Notes under the pieces: model-generated
What the model was told of the DNA's origin: nothing
Databases searched by the model: none
The model's input: the letters and a program-made list of their open reading frames with translations, nothing else
Position numbers and translations under genes: made by a program
Assembly (NCBI GenBank): GCA_022059125.1
Contig: JAEUWY010000007.1
Coordinates: 124,001-188,000 of the forward strand
Length of the DNA: 64,000 nt
Reading direction: 5' to 3'
Source: Corynespora cassiicola
Taxonomy: Eukaryota; Ascomycota; Dothideomycetes; Pleosporales; Corynesporascaceae
Part shown: positions 43,285-55,489 of the stretch, in pieces
How the letters are laid out: every line of letters starts with the position of its first letter
Position numbering within the stretch: position 1 is the stretch's first letter

Positions 43285-44822
43285 ATGGCCGCCCTCAGCC
43301 AGTCCGAGGCCTACTCGCTGCTGGCCCTGTCGCTGGCGTGTTTCGGGATTCTGGTCAACACCTTCCAGGGCGACGGCGAGCCACTGATCGCCTCGATAGC
43401 CTTTAGCGGCGTGGCCTTCAGCTTCTGCTATGCCCTCATCCGCTGGCTGGGCGACGCCTTTATGCGCCGCGGCTTCAAGGGCAAGGATCTGTGCAAGCTC
43501 AAGCAGGTCGAGATGTACGTGCAGCCAAGCCCCAGCTCCCGCGCCTCGCTCGCCCGCTCACATGACCCAGCCCCGAGACCATGGGCGCCGTGTGCGCCAT
43601 GGTGTACCTCTTCATCCTCGTCGTCTTCATCCCATGGCCCTTCTACAAGGACATTGTGGCCGCCACGTCGGGCGGCGGCAACCGCGATGTCATGAAAGAG
43701 CTGGAAGAAGTCGAGACGGGCAGGCTGCTGCATCGCTTCCCCCACAACAAGGTACGCCGTCACGAAGCCAGTCCTCCCCACCTGCTGATACGACCGCCGC
43801 CAGCTCGCCTCGTATCTGTCCGCCATCCTGTCGCTCCAGGGCATCGTCCTGCTCGGCATCGGCGACGACCTGTTTGACATTCGATGGCGCCACAAGGTGC
43901 TCATCCCGGCCATCGCCGCCATCCCCATGCTCATAGTCTACTTTGTCGACTTTGGCGTGACGCAGATGGTCGTCCCCGTGCCCCTGCGGCCCTATCTGGG
44001 CGAGCTATTTGATCTTGGTGGGTGCAGCTGCGTGCATGCGCGCGTACAGGGCAGAGCTAACGTGGGCGCGCAGGCTGGCTGTACTACGTGTACATGGCCC
44101 TCTTGTCCATCTTCTCGTCCAACAGCATCAACATCCTGGCGGGCATCAACGGGATCGAGGTGGCCCAGTCGCTCGTGATTGCCTGTCTGATTGTGGCCAA
44201 CGACGTGCTGTACCTCTCGCCCTTCACCGAGTACCCCCACCCGGCCACCGACTCGCACCTGTTCTCCCTGTACTTACTGCTGCCCTTCATCGGCGTGTCC
44301 CTGGCGCTGCTCATGCACAACTGGTACCCGGCCAAGGTGTTTGTGGGCGACACGTACTGCTACTTCGCGGGCATGGTGTTTGCCGTCGACGGCATCCTGG
44401 GCCACTTCAGCAAGACGCTGATCCTGCTGCTGCTCCCCCAGGGCTTCAACTTTGTCTACTCGGCGCCGCAGCTGTTCCATCTCGTGCCATGCCCCCGACA
44501 TCGGCTCCCCAGGTTCAATGCACGGACAGGGCTGCTCGAGTGCTCGCGCGTCGAGTTCAAGAAGCCTCTTGCCCGCCCGATAGCGGAGGCGCTCAAGGCG
44601 CTGCACCGGCTTCGGCTGCTCGACGTTGAGCTTGACGAGAAGGGGCAGGTGATATCGTCATCCAACTTCACTCTGATCAACCTGTGGTTGGTCTGGTTCG
44701 GGCCCATGCGCGAGGACCGGCTCGCCCTGGGCCTGCTCGGGTTTCAGGCTGCAGTGGGAGTGCTCGGCCTGCTGGTCCGCCATCGCATGGCCCTGCTCGT
44801 CTTCACGGCGGACAATTGGTAG
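43285..44822 (+). CDS. ALG7: UDP-GlcNAc:dolichyl-phosphate GlcNAc-1-phosphotransferase
   Basis: Four exons (43285-43514, 43571-43751, 43804-44017, 44074-44822) give 457 residues, close to yeast and human enzymes. Diagnostic parts: PETMGAVCAMVYLF after splice 1, GIVLLGIGDDLFDIRWRHKV (the Asp-rich active-site loop), INILAGINGIEVAQSLVIA, and HNWYPAKVFVGDTYCYFAGM with the catalytic Asp. About ten membrane segments can be traced. The enzyme transfers GlcNAc-1-P to dolichyl phosphate in the ER membrane, the first step of N-glycan precursor synthesis and the target of tunicamycin. All three introns are short (about 52-56 bases) and use consensus sites. Confidence 0.95.
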
Positions 44823-45834
44823 GGGGAGGAGGAGCAGCGGAACGGAGCCACCGGAGAGTCGGGCACATGTCGGCGACGCATCTAGAAACTCTGTGTCAAG
44901 AAAAGTCTGATTTTTTTTTAAAAATGGAATGGAGAAGGGCGAGCCCCAGCAGGATATTCTCGGTCTTATTATATCACAGGCAGGCCGGCAGCTGGTCGAG
45001 TGCCGACGACAGGACGGCGGCGGCCAATCGGAGGCGGGTCAGAGGTGCTGACTGCAGTTCACGGCCGCCCACCCTGGCGAGGGTTCGGCGCGGCGCCAGG
45101 AAACGCGGGGCATGTCTGCGCCATCTGCGGCCGTCTGCATCGCCTGCACCATCGGCACCCTCTGCGCGCCCGCCGCCCATCTCCCAACGTCATCTGCCCT
45201 CCGCATGCCACCATGTGCCGCCCTGGACGGATTTGCCGGACGATGCTGCTGCTGCTGCTGCTGGCGCGCTGGCGCTGCAAGATAACGCTGCCGGCCTGCC
45301 TCGGCTCCCTCTGCCTGCCCGCAGCACCCACCCAGACCGTCCGTCTTCTCACTGCCGCCTCCGCGTCCGCCGCACTTCGCCACATTGGCCATCTGCTAGA
45401 CAGCATTCCGCTCCGTCGTCGATACGCACGCGAGGCTCGTGTGCGGCATACGGTTAGCCGATGGCCGGTCCCATAATCAGCGCCTGTTGATTCGCGGCCG
45501 TCCGCCGCGCCCACACGCCCCTCTCCGAAGTCGGCTCTCCGTTCTTTTTGTCCAGCGCCCTCAACTATAAACCAAGAGTCTTGCTCACCACCATTTAAGC
45601 CATTCCTATCCGCGTCCGCCGTTGACTCTCCCACTTCCCCTCTTTCCTCCCCCCCGCCATTGACTCTCCTCCCCTCTGCCGTGTAGCACGCTGCTGGTCC
45701 CCTCGATCCGCACAGCCCCAGCCCTACCCACGCGCGCGGCAGCCATTTGCTATACGCATCCCACCCTTTTGGCCACTCGCCGCGCCTGACTGCCTCGTTG
45801 AGCTGACGCAGCGGTACCGAAACATCCGCCCGCC
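44823..45834. other. intergenic, promoter side of LEU1
   Basis: About 1 kb, GC-rich. It has CG-rich words and a GCT repeat but no domain-bearing frame. I looked for a Leu3-type CCGG-N2-CCGG site and did not find a clear one. Confidence 0.5.
45244..45263. repeat. GCT trinucleotide repeat
   Basis: About six to seven GCT units in the non-coding upstream region of LEU1. Confidence 0.8.
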
Positions 45835-48266
45835 ATGCCGTCTGCCGTGAAACCCCCGCAGACCCTGTATGACAAGGTCTTTGGCGACCACATTGTCGAG
45901 GAGAAGGAAGACGGCACGGTCCTGCTCTATATCGGTGCGTGTGTCGCTATCCACCTAGTCGATACCTCCTGACAACCCACAGACCGACATCTCGTCCACG
46001 AAGTCACTTCCCCCCAGGCCTTTGAGGGCCTCCGCAATGCCAGCCGCCGGGTCCGCAGGCCCGACTGCACCCTCGCAACAGTCGACCACGTACGCTGCAT
46101 TCTACACCCCCAGGCTCTGTCTGCCGTCCACAAAACTGACCCGCCCAGAACATCCCCACCTCCTCGCGGAAAACCCTCACCACCACCGACAAGTTCATCG
46201 AAGAGGCCGACTCACGGACGCAGTGTGTGACGCTCGAGGATAATGTCAAGGCTTTCGACCTGACCTACTTTGGCCTTGACGACAAGAGGCAGGGCATCGT
46301 GCACATCATCGGCCCCGAGCAGGGTTTCACCCTCCCCGGCACTACCGTCGTCTGCGGAGACAGCCACACCTCCACCCATGGCGCCTTCGGTGCCCTCGCC
46401 TTTGGTATCGGCACCAGCGAGGTCGAGCACGTGCTCGCTACCCAGACCCTCATCACCCGCCGGAGTAAGAACATGAAGGTGCAGGTCGAGGGCGAGCTCG
46501 GCCCCGGTGTCAGCAGCAAGGATGTCGTTCTTCACGTCATCGGAGTCATTGGAACCGCTGGAGGCACTGGTGCAGTAATTGAGTTCTGCGGTTCCGCCAT
46601 CAGGAGCCTGAGCATGGAGGCCCGCATGTCCATTTGCAACATGTCGATTGAGGGTGGTGCCAGGGCCGGCATGGTCGCCCCTGACCAAATTACCATTGAC
46701 TACCTCAAGGGCAGGCCGCTTGCACCCAAGGTCGACAGCCCCGAGTGGAAGCGTGCTGTCAACTACTGGCTCAGCCTCAAGTCGGACGAGGACGCCAAGT
46801 ACGACATTGAGGTCTTTATCGACGCCAAGGACATTGCCCCCACCGTTTCGTGGGGTACTTCCCCCCAGGATGTCGTTCCCATCACTGCCGTGGTGCCCGG
46901 CCCCGACGACTTCCAAGACGAGGTCAAGAAGAACGCCTGCAAGCGTGCCCTCGAGTACATGGGCCTGACTGCCGGCACCCCCATGCAGGAGATCCCTATT
47001 GACAAGGTCTTCATCGGCTCGTGCACAAACGCCCGTATTGAGGACTTGCGAGCTGCTGCCCGCGTTGTCGAGGGCAAGAAGATTGCTGCCAACGTGAAGC
47101 GTGCCATGATTGTCCCCGGTTCCGGTCTCGTCAAGCAGCAGGCAGAGGCCGAGGGCCTTGACAAGATCTTCAGCGACGCCGGATTCGAGTGGCGCGAGGC
47201 TGGCTGCTCCATGTGCTTGGGCATGAACCCCGACATTCTCTCGCCCGGCGAGCGCTGCGCCAGTACCTCGAACCGTAACTTTGAGGGTCGCCAGGGTGCT
47301 GGTGGCCGTACCCATCTCATGTCGCCCGTCATGGCGGCCGCAGCGGCTATCGTGGGCAACCTGGCCGATGTTCGGAAGCTTGCCCCACCATCCATATCTG
47401 CCTCCAAGGGCTCACCCAAGGTTGAGCTCGATGCACACATGGAGGACGTTAGCGGCGACGAGGATCTGGACCGCATAATCGACGCCCCCGCCGATCCCGT
47501 ATCCGCACCCTCCGCTTCCTCGGCGCCTGCATCCGCCTCGGCCGGCATGCCGCGGTTCGAGACGCTCCGCGGATATGCGGCCCCCATGGACGTCGCCAAC
47601 ATCGACACGGATGCCATTATCCCCAAGCAGTTCCTCAAGACCATCAAGCGCTCCGGTCTCGGCTCGGCCCTCTTCCATGCCTGGCGCTACTTGCCCGGCA
47701 CTTCGGATGACAACCCCGACTTTGTTCTCAACCAGGAGCCCTACCGCGATTCCAAGATTCTGGTTTGTACCGGCCCCAACTTTGGATGCGGCTCTAGCCG
47801 TGAACACGCGCCGTGGGCCCTGCTCGACTTTGGCATCAAGTGCATCATCGCGCCCTCGTTTGGTGACATCTTCTTCAACAACACGTTCAAGAACGGCATG
47901 TTGCCCATCCGCATCGACGACGAAGCCACTCTCAACCGCATCGCCGAGGCCGCAAAGTCTGGCCAGGAGCTCGAGGTCGACCTTCCCAACCAGGTCATCC
48001 GCTCAGCTTCGGGCGATGAGCTTGCCAAGTTTGACGTTGAGGAGTTTAGGAAGCACTGCCTCGTCAACGGCCTCGACGACATTGGCCTCACCATGGGCAG
48101 CGTCGACAAGATTGAGCAGCACGAGGCAAGGCGGACGCGCGAATGGCCGTGGCTCGACGGCAGCGGCTATCTCGCCCGCCATCGCAAGGGCCCCGTCAAG
48201 ATTGAGGCTGCTGCCGTGCCGAAGACGAACCGTGGCGAGGTGCTCAAGGAGCCTTTGGAGTGGTAG
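45835..48266 (+). CDS. LEU1: 3-isopropylmalate dehydratase
   Basis: Three exons (45835-45934, 45983-46089, 46149-48266) encode 774 residues, the usual length of the fused fungal enzyme. The N-terminal LeuC-type part starts [12 protein letters not shown] and contains [20 protein letters not shown]. The [4Fe-4S] ligands are in [12 protein letters not shown] and [11 protein letters not shown] linker of about 50 residues leads to the LeuD-type swivel domain with [15 protein letters not shown] and [14 protein letters not shown]. The enzyme isomerises 2- to 3-isopropylmalate in leucine biosynthesis, mainly in the cytosol. Strong codon bias (third-position C/G) suggests high expression. Confidence 0.97.
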
Positions 48267-48758
48267 ATTTGACGCGTTTACAGCGAAGCGAAAAAAAAGT
48301 TATGATGTTATTATACTAATGATGGCTGAAGGTCTTGGGTATGGGTCTCACATGGAGTTGATATCAAACGGGTTCTGGGCACAGGTACTATCATACGAGA
48401 GTTTGCTTCTCTCTGGTGACTTCTACATATATACATGTATACGATCGAAATGCTCCGGCATGAATCATGAACAGTTCAATTCTCATGACGCTTATTAATC
48501 CGCTTGACATGAAATTTGGTGATGCCATGGAACACAAGCCTGCAGCTTACATGTTGTATTCTCTTCCCCTTTCTGGGACAGCTCTGTCTTCTGCCCAGAA
48601 GGGCTGGTTCGGAACGCGCTCCCACGTGATTATATGGCCCGTGCGTCTTCCGCTGGAAAGCTCCGCTAAACTTCATGGATGGGTCGCGAGCTTCAATCGA
48701 CCTCGACCACCGCACTTCTCCATCACCCACCCCTCGATCCGATTATCCCGCCTCCACC
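48267..48758. other. intergenic, LEU1 terminator and CDC73 promoter
   Basis: About 490 bases; no additional gene. Confidence 0.55.
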
Positions 48759-50068
48759 ATGGCCTCCCAAGCTGAGCGCGACGATGCGCTTTACAACCTT
48801 CGCCTCTCTATCCAAAACGGCACAACACCCATCCTCACAACCACGAAAAACCCCAGCTCCGCCGCCGACACGGTCCAGTCGCTCGCGCAGGCCACGTACC
48901 TCTCCTTCAATGTCGACTCACACCATACAGTCTTCGATCTCAGAGAACCGACACGCTTCAGTCAGAACGGAAAGCCCGTGGACCTGCGATCTGTCTACTT
49001 TGCGTGGCAGAACAAAGACGAGAACATTGCCAACTACTTCACTGCGCTGCAATCGCTTAATGAAGAGCTTCCCAGCGGGGTGGGCGGCAGTGTCGAGAGT
49101 CTAGGTTTCAACCAGCGTCTGGAGCTTTTCGCATACCTGAATGGCGAGAGCGAAACCGGCCCCAACATTGCGCCTCTTGCGGGCGCTGAGGCCAGCTCGG
49201 CAGCAAAGGACTCCGCAGCCATTGCAGGCGGACAGGGTGTGCCGGTGCAGAAGCATGCAGAGGGTGGTGGGTCGGACGACCGAACACAGCAGATTTACGA
49301 GGGCGAGCGAATGATGGGCGACCACAACACCATTCTCTGGGGTAACAAGCCCACTGTAAGTTCACCTCTCCGATGGCTTGATGCCACACGCCTCCTAACA
49401 ATTCTCAGGACTTTTCTCAATTTCGCAAAACCGCTGCGCAATTCCTGCGCTCGCGCCCTACCCCCGCGCCCGCTGCACCCATTACCCAACCCCTCGTCTC
49501 AGGCCTCAAGAAACCCTCTCGCAAGCACGAACAACCCATCATCCTCCTTTCTCCCTCCGCCTCATCCCTCCTCCGCATGTCCAACATCAAGTCCTTCCTC
49601 GACGAGGGCATCTTCGTGCCACCCAACGAAGCCACCAACACGTCGGCCAACCTGCTCCAGCTCACGCGCGTGCTCCCCTCCATCTCCTCGGGTCCCTTCC
49701 GCTTCATCATCGTCGACTCGACCTCCCAGTTCAAGCCCTCGTACTGGCCCCGCGTCGTCGCCATCTTCACCACCGGCCAGACGTGGCAGTTCAAGTCGTA
49801 CAAGTATCCCAACCCCGCCGAGCTGTTCGCGCACTACCCCGGCGTGTACGTGGGCTGGCAGAACGAACAGACGCCCGAGAATGTGCTAAATTGGGGGAGG
49901 GGCGTGCTTAATGTGCAGGTCGATAAGTGGACGGGGAGCGAGAGGGGGAGGTGGAGGGATCGCGAGGTGGTGGAGAAGATTTGGGGCCGCATCGAGGAGG
50001 GGATGCGGAAGGGGGGTTGGACGAGGGAGGGTCCCGGTATGGCGGGCTCCGGGACGGTTGGGCGGTAG
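48759..50068 (+). CDS. CDC73: CDC73, Paf1-complex subunit
   Basis: Two exons (48759-49355, 49409-50068) give 418 residues. The N-terminal half begins with DDALYNLRLSIQNG and contains LREPTRFSQNGKPVDLRSVYFAW. The splice joins WGNKPT to DFSQFRKTA. The C-terminal Ras-like domain is clear: QPIILLSPSASSLLRMSNIK, FLDEGIFVPP, FRFIIVDSTSQFKPSYWPRV, and WQFKSYKYPNPAELF. Cdc73 (parafibromin) is a nuclear subunit of the Paf1 elongation complex, which acts on RNA polymerase II and on histone H2B ubiquitination. The C-terminal 60 residues, rich in Gly and Arg, are an ordinary lineage tail. Confidence 0.94.
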
Positions 50069-50903
50069 AATATTCCTTCGTTCTGGGGGAAGGATGTCTC
50101 GGGTGCTGCACTGTGGTTGTGAGGGAGCGTGAGGGCTGGTTGGTGTTTTTGGCGTTTCTTCTTTTTACTTCCAGGAAAGGGGGGCTGCATAGCGCGGTTC
50201 GCATGGGTGGGTATGGATATACTATTGCTATTGATTGGGGCACTCAGAGTCTAGGCCCCTTTGCTCTTCATTTCGAGACCAAAATTGGCGTTTATCATTT
50301 TTTTTTAACATGGGTTAGTGGCGTGGGAAATACGGTTCCTTGCGCTTAAGAGTGTTGCTTTTAGTATTCATATCTAGGATGAAAGGTGCAAACCCTATGG
50401 CTATTAGTGTGTGTTGGCATCCATTTTCCAGGTCTAGTTCCTTTGAGCATCTGATCCCGGATTTGCGAAAGATTTATTCAAAAGGTACGCGATTCGAAAT
50501 AGCTCCAGCCGAAGATATGTGTTCTCCAAACCAAAATATCCACGTACAACTTCTTAAGGGCCTTGCAAATTACTACACATGCTCACCAAGTATAAATTGT
50601 ACAAAAGCTCTTTAGGAAAGAATTAAAATCAACTTTATATCTACAACATAACATAATAACTGAAGTAAGTTAAAAGCTATAACGTAGCTCTGGACGAAAT
50701 TTTTACAGTTTTATTTTTAGTCGCAATAATTCAGGAGGAAAGCTAAACTGTGACCATAATGTGTCCCTTGTCCATTCCAGCGTGCTCAATAACTACCAAC
50801 ATTAGTGTCATAAAGCAAATGTATGGCAACTTTACGAATTATTAAAATTTCTATGGGCTTAGAGGCTTACAAGTAACCATTCAGACAAAGTTTAAAGATC
50901 TTG
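50069..50903. other. AT-rich intergenic, no gene seen
   Basis: About 830 bases of increasing AT content marking the edge between the conserved block and an accessory stretch. Confidence 0.5.
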
Positions 50904-51314
50904 TCACTCTGGACCTCCAGGATTACTAGCACGAATACCTTTAGTTGAATCACTTGCCAACCATTTGTTCCAGATTTTTTCAGTGCCTTGGTAGGCTACA
51001 TTCGGATCGTGTTGGTATGTAAGCCAAGGCTGTTGGATTTTTTCTTCTTCCGACATATCCGGAACCTTCTCCATAAGCTTAGGGAGCCATTGTCGCCATG
51101 GCTGAGTCGGTGTGTAGGGCGGTGAAGTCATGAGTTCTTGAGCAAGATGCTTGATAATTGATAATTGATCGTTTTTGTTTGCAATAGAGTCAGAGAAAAC
51201 TAATCTAGTTTTGATGGCGGATTTATCGCTTTCTTTATAAGCCCGAGGCCCACTCTGGCCACACGCCCACTGGTCCAACAAGCAGGCAAGGTCGAGCTCT
51301 CTGCTGTGTATCAC
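50904..51314 (-). CDS. hypothetical protein, possibly partial
   Basis: A 136-codon open frame with coding-like composition (ELDLACLLDQWACG, KNDQLSIIKHLAQELM, QPWRQWLPKLMEKVPDMSEE). It has many Trp, Lys and Pro residues, unlike random frames. There is no recognisable domain or signal peptide. A possible acceptor (AAACAG) lies just before the first Met, so an upstream exon may exist. The AT-rich surroundings and neighbouring repeats suggest a lineage-specific or decaying gene. Confidence 0.35.
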   Translation of the reverse strand: MIHSRELDLACLLDQWACGQSGPRAYKESDKSAIKTRLVFSDSIANKNDQLSIIKHLAQELMTSPPYTPTQPWRQWLPKLMEKVPDMSEEEKIQQPWLTYQHDPNVAYQGTEKIWNKWLASDSTKGIRASNPGGPE

Positions 51315-51550
51315 TGTTTCAGCCGTGACAGGTAGATGATATCCCGATCCTTGCTTTTTGTGTAGCCACCGTATTTGATTGCTGTTTCACACGTGGCGGC
51401 ACTGATAAGCGGTATCTATTAAATCCCGCTTTCCCAGAGCACCCGGCTTCACTGACTTTTGTCCCTCTGAATCCTCAGCCTTCCTGAACTCTCAGCCTCT
51501 TACTACACATAGCAAGTCCTGATGTTATCATTTTTCTCTCTGTCGGACTG

Positions 51551-51666
51551 TTTACATTAACATAACGATCGAATTTTGGTACTATCCTCTCAAGGGAGGA
51601 GGCACGCCACAAATCTAGTACACAAATCCAGTACACAAAAGGGCGGTCCATTCACATTAACATAAC
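51551..51666. repeat. 16-base direct repeat spaced 100 bases
   Basis: TTTACATTAACATAAC at 51551-51566 recurs with one mismatch at 51651-51666, exactly 100 bases further on. Confidence 0.7.
51609..51634. repeat. 13-base tandem repeat
   Basis: ACAAATCTAGTAC followed directly by ACAAATCCAGTAC, one mismatch. Confidence 0.8.
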
Positions 51667-51759
51667 AAGCACTTGAGATAACAACTTCTGGCGTGTTTCT
51701 GTCTTTCAAGCCATTTTGAACGAAAGAAAGATAGAAACTATAATAGCATATCCAGATCT

Positions 51760-52155
51760 ATGGGAACTTCTGCAACGACAGTTGAGGTACAAAATCAACT
51801 AGACTACTTCCACTCAGAAGGTCACTCGTTCCAGCAAGCACCAAAATCTCTAGACTTTTCGAGCAAAGAGGAAACAACGAATGGCGCGCCAGATGTTAAA
51901 CCTTGCACATTGCTTCATTTGGAAGAAACGCCCTGTATGGGACATTATCTGCATGACGAAATCGCCAGATTTAAGAGAAATGAAGATTTTAATGAGCAAT
52001 TTCTGGAAAATGTTCTGGTGGTGTTACTACCGCACTATCGCCCCCCTGCCGGAAGACATGGCGAAGATTTTCTGCCACGCTTACTCTCTGAATGCATGTG
52101 CATGAGGACAGAACGCCTTTCTGTACCCGTTAATTTGATAATCGCGGGAAGCTAG
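51760..52155 (+). CDS. hypothetical protein
   Basis: A 131-codon frame starting MGTSATTVEVQNQLDYFHSE. It is acidic, with a plausible globular stretch (HYLHDEIARFKRNEDFNEQF, LENVLVVLLPHYRPPAG). No domain, signal peptide or splice signal that I can recognise. It may be a short lineage-specific gene or the first exon of a larger decayed one. Confidence 0.3.
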   Translation: MGTSATTVEVQNQLDYFHSEGHSFQQAPKSLDFSSKEETTNGAPDVKPCTLLHLEETPCMGHYLHDEIARFKRNEDFNEQFLENVLVVLLPHYRPPAGRHGEDFLPRLLSECMCMRTERLSVPVNLIIAGS

Positions 52156-53470
52156 ATCAGAATCTGGAGCGAGCATTCTTCAATGTGCTATATTCGCGGG
52201 TACCCGTGCTCAACAAACCACAAGCCTGCAGAGTGTCGAGTACCACCTACTGTCCGCGTTCGAGAGAAAAACATTCTTTCAGCAGAACATGCCGATCTTT
52301 CTGAGTAGCGGTAGAAGCTTTTGCTATGGATGATGCCAGCTCTCCATGAATCCTGCCCTTCCTGCGTCTGATCAACACCTCAAATCGGAATGTGCCTGCG
52401 AATCCGTTATTCTGGACGGCCCATCTGCAATGATCGGAGATCCTGTTAATGTTTGGCTGAACAGTGGCATCACAGAATTAAAGTAACGAGCGGCGGGCTA
52501 CCTAGTCTAGGTTTCACACGCTTCGCTACGCTCTACAGAAGAAGTCGAAGGCGATGAGTCCGTTATGGCTACAAAAGTCTTTGCGCAGCTTGCGCGTCGC
52601 ACAGCTACCTTTGAGCCGATTGGCTGTTCAGTCAACATAATACGAGACCATCTTGCCTGGCGAGACGGATAGGCAACTATGGATCGAGCGCAGTCACTGT
52701 CAGTTACTGCAGCAACTGCTCGGCCAATTGTAATTGCGGGGTGCGTTTCCTTGCCCATTATGCTTGATTGACGAATGGCGCGAGTCAGTATACGATTATG
52801 CGCTGAGCAACATTAACAATGTACCGTAGACTGCCCTCCGGCACTGCCCCTTAACTGACGTGCTACCCGACAAGACCCAAGCTCCTTCAGATATTGGACG
52901 ATAGAGGTTGGAAAACGTTCATATGAGCTGATGGGCGTTGATTGAACCCTTAATTGGGGCTCGGCCGAAGTAACGGCATCGGATAAGGACTGTTAGAAAA
53001 ATTGCGTCTTCGGCGTGAAAGAACGGCTGGACGACGAGATTTACATATGTTGTAAAAGAAGACACTTTTAAAAACTCATAGTCGTGGCATTGAAACAATT
53101 ATAACCGTTGCAAAGCCAAATGATTCTCGAGCGTTTGATCGGAGGAGACGGAACAATATACCATCGGCGCAAGTCATTTGCCAACGCTTCACAATCAGAC
53201 TTTGAAGCTTTATGTTCCAGTAACCCAGAGTCTATCGAAGGCTTTGTGGTTAAGGGGTACAATATAAACAGATATGCTATTGAAACAGCAAAGTAAGTAC
53301 AAATACAACTACAACATCACCGAAAAATGGCTGAGCTCTAAGTTCCAATAAGCCAACTAATGTTCCTATTGGTTCGTAATTATAATGGAATTACTTATGA
53401 TTTAACATCCCGCGATTGGAATATTTATACACATTATTGAAGCATTCTACATTATATAGCATCGTTAAGA
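52156..53470. other. intergenic, no supportable gene
   Basis: About 1.3 kb. Short frames (52507-52758 minus, 53108-53296 plus) have no supporting features. Confidence 0.5.
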
Positions 53471-54926
53471 CTATATTTTCTGCTTTTCTCGCTTAATAAG
53501 CTGCTTTGCCCAGATGTATGCCACTATGGCTATAGTATACATCACCCCAGCCAAAACGATAACCCCTAGAAAGTCCCCCCCGGCCCTTTCCAAGATGGCA
53601 CCTGCAACAGGAGGGCCAATGAGTGAGCCCAAGCTCGCGATGCAAAAGGTTGTTCCTGTCCGCTTGCCATAATCCTCTGTCTCGCACACCTGGCCAATAC
53701 ACACGGGCGCTAGCGAAATTGAGGATCCTGACCAGAAGCCGAAAAGGACCACAAAGGCGGTGATGGCCGGCTCACCAATATTACTTGCAGGCAGCCAGAG
53801 ACCAAAGATGAAGATGCTGCATGCCACGGTGGTAAGGATCATGACGTTGAAGACGCCATAACGGTCTGCGAAGTAATTTGGCAAGATCCGTCCGGGAATA
53901 GCAGCTGCGCTGAAAATTGTGTTCAACAGATAGGCCGACCGCGGTTCCATGCCCTGGGCGATGGCATATGAGGAAATGTAGGTGTATGGAACGATCAAGG
54001 CTACCTCAAGGACAAATGTGGCGACTGTGACTACGGCGTATTTCACCTCTTTAAGGCCTTTGAGATCGATGACACTGCCTTTTGCCTTGTTAGGAGGCAG
54101 TCGCTTGCGGAGTAGAAGGCATGCCAGCGAGCCAGTGAAGGCATTGAAGAGCCCAATGATCCTGATTGCCCAAGCGAAGCCAATTGACGGGCCAAGAAAA
54201 AGGATGATCAAGGGATAACATACGCCTCCAAGCCCACCGGCAGACAGGGCTATGCCAGTGGCCAACGACCGCCGGCGAGCAAACCAGTGGCTCACAGCCG
54301 ATACGCTCGAATAGAAGACAAGTGACGCCGATATGCCGCCAAGAACTCCGAACGACAATAGGAACTGGTAAAACTCGGTCGAGATGCTGAGGCAAATGAT
54401 TGAGACTACCATGCCGATAGATCCAGGTATAATCAACAGTCGGATGTTGCACGCGTCGAAGATGGGGCCTGGCAGGAGAGGTCAACATACGCTCCTAGCT
54501 ACTTCTGCTTGCTTGAAACACACCAATCTGGACGCCGCAGAAGTACACGAAGAAACTAAACATGCTGAAGATCCAGCCTGTGGTTGATTTGGGAACGCCA
54601 TGCAGTTGGTTCTCGGTAATCCATGCCTCAAGCACAGAGAGTGAGTTGAACCAACCCATGGACGAAATCAGGCCACACCATGCGCCTAGGACGACGAGCC
54701 AAGCCTTGACACCTCCTTCCGGATATGCAACGGCGGCGTCAGGCGTCTGCATAGTCTGCGCTGTATTGTGTCAGCGTCTTGCTGACAGCGACTGGAATAG
54801 CGGTAGAGGATGACAAAAGCTTTCTGATAGGACCGACTTACAGTATTCAAGCGATTGCTCCTCCCTCTTCGGATCGACGGCTTGATAGGAATCGGCTGCC
54901 TGCTGTGTCGTTGTGTTGTCAGACAT
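53471..54926 (-). CDS. MFS transporter, monocarboxylate (MCT/MCH) type
   Basis: Three exons (54926-54842, 54760-54524, 54468-53471) encode 439 residues. A polar N-terminus is followed by YPEGGVKAWLVVLGAWCGLI, the typical first-helix motif of fungal monocarboxylate-type carriers. About twelve membrane segments follow, including GVLGGISASLVFYSSVSAVS, HWFARRRSLATGIALSAGGL (the loop-4 R-x-x-A-x-G-I motif), and IGQVCETEDYGKRTGTTFC with the late cytoplasmic loop. Members move monocarboxylates or riboflavin-like solutes across the plasma membrane, and the substrate here is unknown. The splice VQIG|PIFDACNIRLL restores the loop between helices 2 and 3. Confidence 0.9.
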
Positions 54927-55288
54927 TCTCACGACCTTCGATACTTGCACTGGGGATATTTCGATTCGCATGTAATTTGTAAACATTTCAAGCTTGATTT
55001 ATAAACAGCCAGACTCGCTCGGCAATGCCAAGTCCACAAGTCATTCACGCCCTAGGGCGTCAACATCGCCTCGTTGTGACATGGCCAATGCGGGGAAAAC
55101 TCGGTCGGTTTGCGCGCTTCTCGGTATCTACGCGTAATGCGCCGAACCGTCCTAGCAAGCACCTGCAAAAATGAGAGTATAATAACCACTATTACAACAC
55201 ACTCTAGCGGAGTGTTCTATAGATGTATGCGCCAGATTTTGCCTGGATAAATCAACAAGATAGAGTGGTGGTGCGACCAGTGCAGATC
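54927..55288. other. intergenic, no gene seen
   Basis: About 360 bases between the transporter promoter and the transposase remnant. Confidence 0.5.
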
Positions 55289-55489
55289 TTAAGAGTGCGA
55301 GGTAGTGAAGGAGGCGCAACGGGCACTTACAGCACGACACGCAGGCTTCTTTTTGACTGTAGAAGCTCTTGAAGTCCCGCGCTTGTCTCTTTGAGCCAGC
55401 TGTATAGCTTCCTGGGCATCGTGAGCTTGTTTCTGACGTTCTCTCTCAGCCTTGCGTTCTGCTGCCTGCTTCCTTATTGTTTTGCTTGC
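55289..55489 (-). mobile_element. remnant of a pogo-like (Tc1/mariner superfamily) DDE transposase C-terminus
   Basis: One minus-strand frame reads QAAERKAERERQKQAHDAQE, then AIQLAQRDKRGTSRASTVKK and a basic end before a stop at 55289. This charged Arg/Lys/Glu/Gln helix followed by 'AIQL.Q..KR' and a basic Ser-rich tail is the usual end of fungal pogo-type transposases. The catalytic DDE core is missing and the frame is closed by a TGA at 55490. No terminal inverted repeats were found, so this is a dead fragment. Confidence 0.5.

Larger units (their letters stand above)
51315..51759. other. intergenic with short repeats
   Basis: Contains the two short repeats listed separately; otherwise nothing recognisable. 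Confidence 0.5.

Noticed and set aside
43428..44629. Alternative frames within ALG7
   Set aside because: ALG7 exons are certain from catalytic motifs; the others are shadows.
46212..47647. Long minus-strand open frames opposite LEU1 (up to 367 codons)
   Set aside because: They mirror the strongly G/C-biased third positions of LEU1 and show no domain; shadow frames.
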